A stretch of 64,000 bases of DNA, from assembly GCF_000022565.1 (NCBI RefSeq), contig NC_012483.1, forward strand, positions 2,666,001-2,730,000. Direction: 5' to 3'. Below the pieces are notes generated by a model, which was given only the letters and a program-made list of their open reading frames with translations, made no database searches and was not told where the DNA came from. Origin of the DNA: Acidobacterium capsulatum ATCC 51196 (GTDB taxonomy: Bacteria; Acidobacteriota; Terriglobia; Terriglobales; Acidobacteriaceae). Below, piece after piece: positions 54,750 through 63,990 of this stretch. The translations under genes were made by a program, and so were the position numbers. Within the stretch, counting starts at the first letter, position 1, and each line of letters begins with the position of its first letter.

Positions 54750-55565
54750 GTGAATCAGCCTTTTTCGATTGGTCCTGTTCCGGTGGGATCCGGGCAGCTT
54801 TTTCTTATTGCCGGCCCGTGTGTCATTGAGAGCGAAGCGCACGCGCGCAAGATGGCCGATGCCATTCAGCGCATCACCGCCGATCTCGGCGTGCCGTATA
54901 TTTTCAAGGCCTCCTACGACAAGGCCAACCGCACCAGCGTCACCAGCTTTCGCGGTCCGGGACTGGTGGAAGGCACGCGCATCCTCAAGACCATTCAGCA
55001 GCAGCATGGCCTGCCGGTGCTCACCGACGTGCATGAGCCCGGCCACTGTGCCGTCGCGGCCGAGGGTGTCGATGTGCTTCAGATTCCCGCGTTCCTGTGC
55101 CGGCAGACCGATCTGCTGGTGGCCGCCGCCAACACCGGCAGAGCCGTCAATGTGAAGAAGGGCCAGTTCGTCGCGCCCTGGGACATGCAGCATGCCGTCG
55201 GCAAGCTCGAGTCCACCGGCAACCCGCGCTTCTTTTTGACCGAGCGCGGCGCAAGCTTCGGCTACAACAACCTCGTGGTGGACATGCGCTCACTCGGCAT
55301 CATGCGCAAGATGGCCCCCGTGGTCTTTGACGGTACCCATTCGGTGCAGATTCCCTCGGGCAGCAATGGCGTCTCCGGCGGCCAGCCGGAGTTCATTCCG
55401 CTGCTGACCCGCGCCGCCGTCGCCGCCGGAGTCGATGGCCTGTTTCTCGAAGTGCATGACAATCCGGCCGAGGCCAAGTCTGACGGCGCCAATGCCCTGC
55501 ATCTGGACCGGTTGCGCCCGCTGCTTGAAAATCTGCTGGCCATTCATGCCGCCGCGCACGGCTGA
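54750..55565 (+). CDS. kdsA: 3-deoxy-8-phosphooctulonate (Kdo-8-P) synthase
   Basis: This 271-residue enzyme condenses arabinose-5-phosphate with PEP to Kdo-8-P for lipopolysaccharide. Family marks are LFLIAGPCVIESEAHA, FKASYDKANRTS, GLPVLTDVHE, QIPAFLCRQTDLL, VNVKKGQFVAPWDM and HDNPAEAKSDGANAL. GTG 54750 was chosen: the conserved part starts soon after. The Asn/Cys at the metal position is not examined in detail, so the class (metal or non-metal) is open. Its presence implies a Gram-negative outer membrane. Confidence 0.93.
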   Translation: MNQPFSIGPVPVGSGQLFLIAGPCVIESEAHARKMADAIQRITADLGVPYIFKASYDKANRTSVTSFRGPGLVEGTRILKTIQQQHGLPVLTDVHEPGHCAVAAEGVDVLQIPAFLCRQTDLLVAAANTGRAVNVKKGQFVAPWDMQHAVGKLESTGNPRFFLTERGASFGYNNLVVDMRSLGIMRKMAPVVFDGTHSVQIPSGSNGVSGGQPEFIPLLTRAAVAAGVDGLFLEVHDNPAEAKSDGANALHLDRLRPLLENLLAIHAAAHG

Positions 55566-55649
55566 GGCCGGTGCCGGACTTTTGCCCGATGCCAGCAACC
55601 GTGTATCGTGAAGTTTCCAGGCTTTTTCTGTGAGGTGGAAGAGATTCGC

Positions 55650-56294
55650 GTGAGATTCCGTAGTCTGTCATCTGTTTTGTTCAGCGCCGTTCTGCTGGCT
55701 CTTTTCCTGCCTGGGGCGCATGCCCAGGTCACCGCCACGGCTGCAACGCCCGTCAATCCGGCGTATGCGCATCACTGGGACGTCTTCGTGGGCGGCCAGT
55801 ATGCCCACTTCAACCCGGCCCGTGGATCGAACGTGCAAGCCATCAACATGGAAGGCTTCAACGCAACCGTGACCGACTGGGTGAAACCCGGCTTTGGCCT
55901 CGAAGCATCCTCGCGCACTGTTTTTGGCACCATCGTGCCGCCACTGAATCCCTATGGAATCAAGAACTACTCGGCCTCGCAGAGCCTCTTCCTTTTTGGC
56001 GTTGCCAGCCGTTTCTTTCGCACGCCGCGCTATGACTTCGGCATGCACTTTGACATCGGTGGAGCCTACGGCAACTTCGCCAAGAACTACCCGGCTAACG
56101 TACAGCCCGTTAATCTGGGGCTTATCAACAGCCAGCTCGCCTTTGCCGCAGCCGTGGGCGCATTCTCTGATTACAACGTGAGCCCGCACTGGGCGGTGCG
56201 CCTTTACACCGACTGGCAGCCTACTCGCTACAGCAAGACCTTTCAGAATGAATTTGCAGGCGCGCTGGGCGTCGTCTACAAGTTCGGCAAGTAA
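55650..56294 (+). CDS. outer-membrane beta-barrel protein with signal peptide
   Basis: This protein of about 214 residues begins with a signal peptide (MRFRSLSSVLFSAVLLALF then LPGAHAQ, cleavage likely after AHA). The rest has the alternating aromatic/hydrophobic pattern of a small eight-stranded barrel (WDVFVGGQYAHFN, FGLEASSRTVFG) and ends in VVYKFGK, with a strand near the C-terminus. The function is unknown; it resembles OmpA/OmpW-like outer-membrane proteins. The start is taken as GTG 55650; the frame reaches 55608. Confidence 0.75.
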   Translation: MRFRSLSSVLFSAVLLALFLPGAHAQVTATAATPVNPAYAHHWDVFVGGQYAHFNPARGSNVQAINMEGFNATVTDWVKPGFGLEASSRTVFGTIVPPLNPYGIKNYSASQSLFLFGVASRFFRTPRYDFGMHFDIGGAYGNFAKNYPANVQPVNLGLINSQLAFAAAVGAFSDYNVSPHWAVRLYTDWQPTRYSKTFQNEFAGALGVVYKFGK

Positions 56295-56318
56295 TCGACT
56301 GCTTTTCTGAGCAGGTAA

Positions 56319-56356
56319 AAGGCCGTCAGCAATCGCTGGCGGCCTTTGTGCTTTTT
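56319..56356. terminator. terminator between the barrel protein gene and aspS
   Basis: AAGGCCGTCAGC-AATC-GCTGGCGGCCTT forms a 12-base stem with one G-U pair, followed by TGTGCTTTTT. It serves the rightward gene and possibly aspS from the other side. Confidence 0.8.
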
Positions 56357-56368
56357 GTGGGCTGACTT

Positions 56369-58201
56369 CTACTGCTTCGTCGGGCGAATGTGCAATTCGC
56401 GAAGCTGCGCGTCGCTGACCGGCGTGGGTGCATCGACCATCAGGTCGATAGCCTTGGCCGTCTTCGGGAAGGCGATCACTTCGCGCAGGCTTGAGGCTCC
56501 GGCAAGAATCATCACGATGCGGTCCAGACCCAGCGCGATGCCGCCATGCGGAGGCGTGCCGTACTGCAGCGCTTCCAGGAAGAAGCCAAAGCGCTCCTTT
56601 GCTTCGTCGTCCGACATGCCCAGCGCGCGGAAGATCTGCTGCTGCACATCCTGCCGGTGAATACGAATGGAGCCGGAGCCAAGCTCCGTGCCATTGAGCA
56701 CCACGTCGTAGGCCAGCGCGCGTACGGCGGCCTGGTCAGACTCCAGGCGGCCGGCGATCAGGTCATCCTGATGCGGAGACGTGAACGGATGATGCGCAAA
56801 GGTCCACGTGTGGCTCTGCTCGTCCCACTCAAAGAACGGGAAGTCGGTCACCCACAGGAACTGATAGTCCGCGGCCGTACCCTTCTTCTCAAAGGCCTTG
56901 TGCTCGGCGGCGAAGCGCTTGCCCAGCTCCAGCCGTAACTGGCCCGCGCGCTTGTAGACCCACGAGGTATCGCGCGAAACCGCCGCCGCCCCAAGACGCG
57001 GCGAAATCACCACCAGGCGATGATCCGGCTCCACGCGCTCCAGCTTGCAGTGGGCCGCCGCGGCGGCATCGATGCGGTCAGCCAGCAGCGCAAATTGCGG
57101 GCTGGTCCTGAGGCGCTCGACGTCCAGATAGGCCAGCTCCGCGCCCACCTGCTCTTCCACCTCTTTGCCAAAGGCCTTCTTCTGCGTGTTGCTCATCGCC
57201 GACTTGTTCGGAATCACGATGGCCACGATGGGCATGCCCGGCTCAATCTTTAGCGACTGCAGCTCCTCGTCCGAGAAAACCGAGCGCACGTCGGTCATGG
57301 GAGGCAGGCGCAGATCGGGCTTGTCGATGCCATAAAGCTCGATGGCCTTGTCGTAGGTCATGCGCGGAAACGGCACCGTGATCTGCTGGCCCACGGCCTC
57401 GAAGGCCGCCGCCAGAAAGCCCTCGACCACCCCGAAGATCGTCTCCTGCTGCGGAAAGGTCATTTCGAGGTCGATCTGCGTGAACTCCGGCTGGCGGTCG
57501 GCGCGCAGGTCTTCGTCGCGGAAGCAGCGCGCGATCTGGAAGTAGCGATCCATGCCGGAGATCATGAGGATCTGCTTGAAGAGCTGCGGCGACTGCGGCA
57601 GCGCATAAAACTCGCCGGGATGTACGCGGCTCGGCACCAGGTAATCGCGCGCGCCCTCGGGCGTCGAGCGCGTCATAAAGGGCGTCTCGACCTCAAAGAA
57701 GCCCTGGCCTGAAAGATATTGCCGCACCGCGAGCGCCACCTTATGCCGCACCTCAAAGTTGTGTTGCATCTCGGGGCGGCGCAGATCGAGGTAGCGGTAC
57801 TTGAGGCGCACTTCCTCATTGGCGATAGCCTCTTCGGCGGGCGAAAACGGCGGCACCTTCGAGTCATTGAGTATGAGCAGCTCGGTGGCCGCAATCTCGA
57901 TTTCGCCGGTGGGCATCTTGGGATTGATGGCCTCCTGGCTGCGCGCGCGCACCTTGCCGGTGGCGCAGATGACGTACTCCGGACGCGCCTGCTCGGCCTT
58001 GGCGTGGGCCTCGGCGCTGAGGTCTTTGTCGAGCACCACCTGCGTGATGCCGTAGCGGTCGCGCAGGTCAAGGAAGATGAGGTTGCCGTGGTCGCGGCGG
58101 CGGTTGACCCAGCCCATAATGGTGATGGTTTCGCCGGCGTGCGCCGCGCGCAGTTCGCCACAGGTATGCGTGCGTTGTTTGGTGCCTAGAAAGTCCAGCA
58201 A
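56369..58201 (-). CDS. aspS: aspartyl-tRNA synthetase (bacterial type)
   Basis: This class II synthetase of about 610 residues has the OB-fold anticodon domain (ITIMGWVNRRRDHGNLIFLDLRD), motif 2 (QIARCFRDEDLRADRQPEFTQID), a bacterial GAD insertion and motif 3 (GGIALGLDRIVMIL). I place the start at TTG 58201, which has AGGAAGA at five bases; the ATG at 58246 lies within a repeat element. The protein then begins LLDFLGTKQRTHTCGEL as expected for the family. Whether it charges only Asp or also Asn cannot be told. Confidence 0.92.
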   Translation of the reverse strand: MLDFLGTKQRTHTCGELRAAHAGETITIMGWVNRRRDHGNLIFLDLRDRYGITQVVLDKDLSAEAHAKAEQARPEYVICATGKVRARSQEAINPKMPTGEIEIAATELLILNDSKVPPFSPAEEAIANEEVRLKYRYLDLRRPEMQHNFEVRHKVALAVRQYLSGQGFFEVETPFMTRSTPEGARDYLVPSRVHPGEFYALPQSPQLFKQILMISGMDRYFQIARCFRDEDLRADRQPEFTQIDLEMTFPQQETIFGVVEGFLAAAFEAVGQQITVPFPRMTYDKAIELYGIDKPDLRLPPMTDVRSVFSDEELQSLKIEPGMPIVAIVIPNKSAMSNTQKKAFGKEVEEQVGAELAYLDVERLRTSPQFALLADRIDAAAAAHCKLERVEPDHRLVVISPRLGAAAVSRDTSWVYKRAGQLRLELGKRFAAEHKAFEKKGTAADYQFLWVTDFPFFEWDEQSHTWTFAHHPFTSPHQDDLIAGRLESDQAAVRALAYDVVLNGTELGSGSIRIHRQDVQQQIFRALGMSDDEAKERFGFFLEALQYGTPPHGGIALGLDRIVMILAGASSLREVIAFPKTAKAIDLMVDAPTPVSDAQLRELHIRPTKQ

Positions 58202-58233
58202 AGTGATTCTTCCTGAAATGATCTTTCGAATCT

Positions 58234-58295
58234 TGTATCCGGGCATGGCCTAAGCCATACCGTTGGTGCAGCTCAAATGTTGAGGCTCCAGCCTC
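58234..58295 (+). repeat. REP-like two-hairpin element (copy C, upstream of aspS)
   Basis: Head TGTATCCG, hairpin GGCATGGC-CTAA-GCCATACC (58242-58261, one mismatch), 20-base spacer, then GAGGC-TCCA-GCCTC (58282-58295). It is followed by a truncated copy near 58341-58365 (TGTATTTGGGCATGGC). Confidence 0.7.
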
Positions 58296-58370
58296 TGCAA
58301 CCTTTGTATCGCAATCTGCCCCTGCGAATCTTTCCGGTCCTGTATTTGGGCATGGCTTCCGCTCGCAGTT

Positions 58371-58431
58371 TGTATCAGGGCATGGCTTTAGCCATGCCAT
58401 TCTTGCCCCAGTTATTGCCGGGCTTTAGCCC
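58371..58431 (+). repeat. REP-like two-hairpin element (left bracket of the RAYT gene)
   Basis: Head TGTATCAG, perfect hairpin GGCATGGC-TTTA-GCCATGCC (58379-58398), 21-base spacer, GGGC-TTTA-GCCC (58420-58431). The small hairpin contains the last codons of the RAYT gene. Confidence 0.82.
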
Positions 58432-58909
58432 CTGCCGCTTTTTGCATCGCCAGAGGACGGTAGCAAAATGGAAACGCCTCAGGAGAACTCACCAATCCTG
58501 CCTTCACTGGATTGTGGGCGATGTACTCCTGACAGTCGCCGCGATGCTCCGAATCCATCACGCGAACTTCTGAGAAGCCTCGTTGCCATACCTCTCCATC
58601 GTATCCAGTTTCTTTTTTCAGCCGATACGAAAACCCACCCTTGACCAACTGTACGGCCTTCTCAATCGTCATCTCGCTTCCTACCGTCATGAGTAGATGA
58701 AGATGATTGGGCATAACGACAAAATCGTGAACCTCAAACTTGCCAGCTCGCGCATACGAGCGGATGACGGCAATCAACAGCAGCGCGTTCCGCTCCGTCT
58801 GCAACAGAGCACGTCCCATGCTTGTCTTGGCTGTCACAAAGAAACACCGCGCGGAGCCGAGAGTCTTCATCGTTCTCGAATTCCGTGTGGGTACGGCCAT
58901 GGCAGGCAC
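58412..58909 (-). CDS. REP-associated tyrosine transposase (IS200-like, RAYT)
   Basis: This 165-residue Y1_Tnp-family protein has the HUH-type motif VVMPNHLHLLMTV (His-Leu-His) and the EYIAHNPVKAGL block typical of RAYTs, with GEVWQRGFSEVRVMD between them. RAYTs cut and join single-stranded REP DNA and are thought to spread REP elements. GTG 58909 has AAAGGA upstream; ATG 58900 is an alternative. The frame is intact. Both ends lie inside inverted copies of the same two-hairpin element, so gene and brackets form one unit of about 600 bases. Confidence 0.88.
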   Translation of the reverse strand: MPAMAVPTRNSRTMKTLGSARCFFVTAKTSMGRALLQTERNALLLIAVIRSYARAGKFEVHDFVVMPNHLHLLMTVGSEMTIEKAVQLVKGGFSYRLKKETGYDGEVWQRGFSEVRVMDSEHRGDCQEYIAHNPVKAGLVSSPEAFPFCYRPLAMQKAAGAKARQ

Positions 58910-58966
58910 TGAAGCCCGTCCTTTGATCTGCGTTTGGCGGCACGGCTAAAGCCGTGCCCTGATACA
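58901..58966 (-). repeat. REP-like two-hairpin element (right bracket, inverted)
   Basis: Read leftward: TGTATCAG, perfect hairpin GGCACGGC-TTTA-GCCGTGCC (58958-58939), 21-base spacer, then GGGC-TTCA-GTGCC (58917-58905), a weaker small hairpin that covers the first codons of the RAYT gene. It is the mirror image of the left bracket. Confidence 0.8.
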
Positions 58967-59043
58967 TTCCTTATTCCGCCGTGGCTTTCTTCGTTGCCGC
59001 ATTTGCCCCGGAATTCACCCCAAAGGATGACAAAGGTGTGCGT

Positions 59044-60327
59044 TTATGCGCCTAAAAAGTGCGCAATCTCGCCCCGCGCAACCTTCACCTGCTCGCCCGA
59101 GGCGAAGTCTTTTACGGTCAGCATACCCGAGGCCAGCTCGTCTTCTCCGAAGAGAATGATCTTGCGCGCCAGCTTGTTTCCCATTTCAAACGACTTCTTT
59201 AGCCGGAAGCTGCCGTCGCCCAGCTCAATCTTCAGCCCCGCGCCGCGCAGCTCATGCGCCAGCCGGAGCGCCGCCGCATTCATGCCCTCGCCCAGCGGAG
59301 CCACATAAGCATCTGCCAGCGTGGAAGCGGCCTCGCTCGCCTGCGCCTGCAGCGTCAGAATCAGCCGGTCCTCGCCCATCGCAAAGCCGATGCCCGGAGC
59401 CTTGGGGCCGCCGATGGCCTCGCTCAGGCCGTCATAGCGTCCACCGCCCAGCAGCGCATTCTGCGCGCCCAGGCCGCCGTGGCTGAACTCGAACGTCGTG
59501 CGCGTGTAGTAGTCCAGCCCGCGCACCAGGCGGGGATTCACCTCATACGCCACGCCGCACGCATCGAGCGCCGCGCAGACGGCGGCAAAGTGCGCCTTCG
59601 ATTCCTCGTCGAGATAATCGGCAATCTTCGGCAGCGCATCGATGATGGGCTGGTCCTCGGGCACCTTGCAGTCGAGCACGCGCAGAGGATTAGTCTCCGC
59701 CCGCCGCTGGCAATCCACGCACATCTGCGGAGCCTTGTCCTGGAGCGCCTCGCGCAGCGCCGCCACATAGCGCGGCCGGTCGCTGGCCGAGCCCACGGAG
59801 TTGATCGACAGCTTCGCATCGCGAATGCCCAGCTCGTGCAGAAATGCCGCCAGCATCTCCAGCACCTCGGCATCGCGCAGCGGCGACTCGGAGCCGGCGC
59901 TGGCCGGGCCGATGACCTCCGCGCCAATCTGCCAGAACTGCCGGTAGCGGCCCTTTTGCGGACGCTCGCGGCGAAACTGCGGCCCGATGTAATAGAGCTT
60001 CTGCAGCATGCCGGTCTCGCCCAGCTTGTGCTCGATGTAGGCGCGCACCACTCCGGCCGTGTTCTCAGGGCGCAGCGTGAGCGACTGCGGCTTCTCTGAC
60101 TGTGCGCGGGCGCGGTCCTCCCACGTGTACATCTCCTTCGAGACAATATCGGTCTCCTCGCCCACGCCACGGGCAAAGAGCGAGGTGTCTTCAAAAAGGG
60201 GCGTGCGAATCTCGCCGAAGTTATAGCGCGCAAAAACGCGCCGGGCGGTCGCCTCAACTTTGTTCCACAGTTCTGTTTCGGGGGGCAGCAGGTCGCGCGT
60301 GCCACGCACCGCTTTCAATGTGCTCAT
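59044..60327 (-). CDS. hisS: histidyl-tRNA synthetase
   Basis: This 427-residue class II synthetase charges tRNA-His. It has VRGTRDLLPPE at the N-terminus, motif 2 (GPQFRRERPQKGRYRQFWQIGAEVIG), the His-A block LVRGLDYYTRTTFE and the C-terminal anticodon domain with GDGSFRLKKSFEMGNKLARK. All are intact. Its level would influence charged tRNA-His and hence the his attenuator 6 kb away. It is separated from aspS by the RAYT unit. Confidence 0.96.
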   Translation of the reverse strand: MSTLKAVRGTRDLLPPETELWNKVEATARRVFARYNFGEIRTPLFEDTSLFARGVGEETDIVSKEMYTWEDRARAQSEKPQSLTLRPENTAGVVRAYIEHKLGETGMLQKLYYIGPQFRRERPQKGRYRQFWQIGAEVIGPASAGSESPLRDAEVLEMLAAFLHELGIRDAKLSINSVGSASDRPRYVAALREALQDKAPQMCVDCQRRAETNPLRVLDCKVPEDQPIIDALPKIADYLDEESKAHFAAVCAALDACGVAYEVNPRLVRGLDYYTRTTFEFSHGGLGAQNALLGGGRYDGLSEAIGGPKAPGIGFAMGEDRLILTLQAQASEAASTLADAYVAPLGEGMNAAALRLAHELRGAGLKIELGDGSFRLKKSFEMGNKLARKIILFGEDELASGMLTVKDFASGEQVKVARGEIAHFLGA

Positions 60328-60407
60328 AAGCTTAAGTTTCAGATTAGCAGGGCAGACAAGGCTCCTGTGCGTGGCAATCGCCCCCGCTCCCTCTAAAATA
60401 AGAGAAT

Positions 60408-62387
60408 ATGCCGCTGATCGAACAATACGATGTCGTGGTGGTGGGCGCGGGCCACGCCGGTTGCGAGGCTGCCATGGCGGCGGCGCGCATGGGCCTGCGC
60501 ACGGCCCTGTTCACGCTCAACCTTGATCTGATCGCGCAGATGTCCTGCAATCCCGCCGTGGGCGGCATCGCCAAGGGCCACCTGGTGCGCGAGGTGGACG
60601 CGCTCGGCGGCATCATGGGCGAGCTGGCCGATGCCGTCGGCATCCAGTTCCGCCTGCTCAATACTTCGCGCGGACCCGCCGTCTGGTCGCCGCGCGCGCA
60701 GTGCGACAAGCAGCAGTACCGCGTCAAAATGCGCGAGGTGCTCGAGTCGCAGCCCAATCTCTACATCAAGCAGGCCGAGGCCGTCGATGTCGTCGTGGAA
60801 GATGCGCGTGTCACCGGCATCCGGCTGCGCGACGGGCGCACCATTCGCGCCGGAGCCACCGTCATCACCACCGGCACCTTTCTGAACGGCCTCATTCACT
60901 GCGGCGAAGAGCGTATTCCCGCAGGCCGCTCCGGCGAGCCGCCCTCGGTGCTGTTGGGCGAGTCGCTCAAGCAGCTTGGCCTGCGCGGCTGCCGCCTCAA
61001 GACCGGCACCCCGCCGCGCCTGGATGGCCGCACCATCGACTGGGCGCGCTTTGAAGAGCAGCCGGGCGACGCCGATCCCACGCCCTTCAGCTTTCGCACA
61101 AAGACGCTGCCCATGCGGCAGATCTCCTGCCACATCGCCTACACCACGCCGGAGACGCTGCGGCTGATTCGCGAGAACGTACATCGCTCGCCCATGTACT
61201 CCGGGCAGATCGAGGCCATCGGCCCGCGTTATTGCCCTTCCATCGAAGACAAGGTGGTCAAGTTCCCCGACAAGGACCGCCACCAGTTCTTTCTGGAGCC
61301 GGAGGGTCTCAACACGCACGAGGTCTACGTGAACGGCATGTCCACGTCGCTGCCGATGGAGGTGCAGTACGAGATCGTGCGCTCCATCCCGGGCCTTGAA
61401 AACGCCGAAATGCTGCGCCCCGGCTACGCCATTGAGTACGACGCCATTGACCCGACCGAGCTCGATCGCTCGCTGCGCGTGAAAAAGTTTGAGGGGCTCT
61501 ATCTGGCCGGGCAGATCAACGGAACCTCGGGCTATGAAGAGGCCGCCTGCCAGGGCATCATGGCCGGCATCAATGCCGCGCTCAGTGTGCGCGACGACGC
61601 ACCCTTCACGCTCAATCGCACCGAGGCCTACACCGGCATCCTGATTGACGATCTCATTTCCAAGGGCACCAATGAGCCCTACCGCATGTTCACCTCACGG
61701 GCGGAGTTTCGCCTGCACCTGCGCATTGACAATGCTGACCGGCGTCTCACGCCCTACGGGCGGCGTCTGGGGCTGATTCACGATGAGGCCTGGGCCGACT
61801 ACGAGGCCAAGCAGGCGCGCGCCGTCACGCTGGAGAAGCTGCTCGCCACGCGCAAAATCAAGGATGTGACGCCGCTGGCTCCCGCACTGGCACAGGCCGG
61901 AATTACGGATGCGGCCTCGCTCGCCGGGCAGACCTATGCGCAATTGCTGAAGCGGCCCGAGATGTCCATTGAGGCGCTGTGGACCGTGATTCGCGCCGAG
62001 GTGGCCGAGGGCGAAGCAGCGAGTCTCTTTGCGCCCTGGTTCACCAACGCTGAAGAGGCCAGCCAGCCGCTGCCAGCCTTTGTGCGCAACGAGCTGAAGT
62101 CCGTCGAAACCGAGATCAAGTACGCCGGCTATCTTGACCAGCAGCGCAAGTCGATGGAAAAGCTCAAGAAGGCCGAAACCCGCGTCATTCCTGAGTGGTT
62201 TGACTATGCGTCCGTCAGCGGCCTCTCGCGTGAGATGCAGGAGAAGCTGGTGCGCGTGCGTCCGCAGACCATCGGCCAGGCGAGTCGCATTCCCGGGGTG
62301 ACTCCGGCGGCGCTCTCGCTCATCAACGTCTACATTGAGATTCAAGGCAAGCGGCTGGCAAAGGGTGGCCATCCGGTACAGGTGTAA
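60408..62387 (+). CDS. mnmG: tRNA uridine-5-carboxymethylaminomethyl modification enzyme MnmG
   Basis: This 659-residue FAD protein, with MnmE, builds cmnm5U at the wobble position of tRNAs. It has [20 protein letters not shown] (FAD loop), the GidA signatures [17 protein letters not shown] and [17 protein letters not shown], and the C-terminal helical domain binding MnmE/tRNA ([21 protein letters not shown]). The Cys-containing block [19 protein letters not shown] is also kept. The start at 60408 is 80 bases from the divergent hisS start. Confidence 0.95.
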
Positions 62388-62452
62388 CCCTGGTGTCTGC
62401 TCCCATATCGGGACCTGTATCTGGCCGGTAACCTCTTCCTGCCGGGATTTCC

Positions 62453-62560
62453 ACAGAAGCATGGTATTCTGTAGAAGCTGAGAACCTGCCTCAGAGCAGG
62501 TGACGTTCCGGTCCGGATCTGAACCGGGATACTCTTGGGGCCATTCGCCCCGTTTGTCTT
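62453..62560 (+). ncRNA. structured leader (four successive hairpins) upstream of the DEAD-box helicase
   Basis: Between mnmG and the helicase are four hairpins in a row: ACAGAA/TTCTGT (62453-62472), ACCTGC/GCAGGT (62484-62501), CCGGT/ACCGG (62508-62527) and GGGGC/GCCCC (62537-62551). The last is followed by GTTTGTCTT, a terminator-like ending. It may be a regulatory leader or a small RNA; I do not recognise an Rfam-type family. Confidence 0.4.
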
Positions 62561-62637
62561 CGCAATATTCCGATTGAGCAAACAGATCACGTGAACACCA
62601 CACGGCTGCCAATCCAAAGAGAGCAGACCGCTTTTTC

Positions 62638-63930
62638 ATGCAATTTTCTGAACTGAACCTATCCTCCCACCTGAAGAATCAGCTTGCAGTTAACCAGTTT
62701 GTAACCCCAACCCCTGTCCAGGAAGCCGCGATTCCGCCGGCCATGGAAGGCAAGGACGTACTGGCGACCGCGCAGACCGGCACCGGCAAGACCCTCGGGT
62801 TTCTGCTGCCTGCCATGGAGCGCCTGCTGGCCACCAAGGGCAAGCATCCGGCCGTCCTCATTCTGACGCCAACCCGCGAACTGGCCCTGCAGGTGGAAAA
62901 GCAATACGCCCAACTGGCCGGCAAGAGCCTGCCGCAGGCCGCGACGCTGATCGGCGGCGCGAGCGAGAATAACCAGATTCGCGACCTCAAGGCCGGTGCG
63001 CGTCTCATCGTCGCCACCCCGGGCCGTCTGGAAGACTTTCTGGAGCGCCGCCTCATCGACCTCAAGCGCATTGAAGTTCTGGTGCTCGACGAGGCCGATC
63101 GCATGCTCGACATGGGCTTCATTCCGGCGATTCGCCGCATTGTGGCCAAGCTGCCCCGGCAGCGCCAGACCATGTGCTTCTCGGCGACTATTGATCCGGC
63201 TGTCGCGCACCTGCTGGATGAAATTCTGACCAATCCCGTGCGCTTGTCCTTCGGCTCGACCCAGCAGACGTCCAGCAGCGTTCGCCTGATTGCCTATGAA
63301 GTCGATGCCGATCAGAAGGCTGCGCTCGTCCATCGTGTGGTCACCGCCGAAGAAGGCCAATCGCTCGTCTTCGTCGGAACCAAGCGGCGCACCGAGCATG
63401 TGGCCAAGCGGCTCGATCGCGCGGGCATCTCCGTGGCGGTGCTGCACGGCGACCGCTCGCAGTCGCAGCGCAATCGCGCACTCGAAGACTTTCAGCGTGG
63501 GCGTGCCCGTGTGCTGGTCGCCACCGATGTCGCCTCGCGCGGCATTCACGTGGACAACATCGCGCAGGTCATCAACTATGACATGCCGAAAATGACCGAG
63601 GACTTCATCCATCGCGCCGGCCGTACCGGACGCGCGGGAGCGACCGGAGTCGCGGCTACCTTCTACACGCCGCTCGAGCGCCGCGAGTTCAATCGCTTTG
63701 AAAAGACGCTGAATCGCAAGATTGAGCGCGTCATGATCGCGAGCGACAGCGGCCTTGATCGCGAGGAGCGCGGCCAGATGGTCAATCATGCTCCTGTGCT
63801 GCGCATGGCCACGGTGGCCCCCACCAAGCCGCGCGGCAAGGGGAAGGGTAAGAGCAAAGCGCCCGCTGCGGCTGCGCCTCAGCAGCGCGTTTACCTTGAG
63901 GGCGAACGCCTGCAGCGCTACGCGAATTAG
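62638..63930 (+). CDS. DEAD-box RNA helicase (RhlE-like)
   Basis: This 430-residue ATP-dependent RNA helicase has every motif in order: Q motif (PTPVQEAAIP), ATAQTGTGKT (I), PTRELALQ (Ia), ATPGRLEDF, LDEADRML (II), FSAT (III), FVGTKRRTEH, ATDVASRGIHVD (V) and HRAGRTGRAG (VI). The basic Lys/Gly/Pro-rich tail after residue 385 resembles RhlE tails that bind RNA. It is likely involved in ribosome assembly or RNA decay in the cold. A long structured leader precedes the ATG; the ribosome-binding site is weak (AGAGAG). Confidence 0.94.
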   Translation: MQFSELNLSSHLKNQLAVNQFVTPTPVQEAAIPPAMEGKDVLATAQTGTGKTLGFLLPAMERLLATKGKHPAVLILTPTRELALQVEKQYAQLAGKSLPQAATLIGGASENNQIRDLKAGARLIVATPGRLEDFLERRLIDLKRIEVLVLDEADRMLDMGFIPAIRRIVAKLPRQRQTMCFSATIDPAVAHLLDEILTNPVRLSFGSTQQTSSSVRLIAYEVDADQKAALVHRVVTAEEGQSLVFVGTKRRTEHVAKRLDRAGISVAVLHGDRSQSQRNRALEDFQRGRARVLVATDVASRGIHVDNIAQVINYDMPKMTEDFIHRAGRTGRAGATGVAATFYTPLERREFNRFEKTLNRKIERVMIASDSGLDREERGQMVNHAPVLRMATVAPTKPRGKGKGKSKAPAAAAPQQRVYLEGERLQRYAN

Positions 63931-63954
63931 TAAGTCCGCAAACCGGAAAGCAGC

Positions 63955-63990
63955 AGGGCTAGCCGTGCAACCACGCGGCTGGCCCTTTCT
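63955..63990 (+). terminator. rho-independent terminator after the helicase gene
   Basis: AGGGCTAGCCG and CGGCTGGCCCT form an 11-base stem with one G-U pair, followed by TTCTG. It lies 24 bases after the stop codon. Confidence 0.75.
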
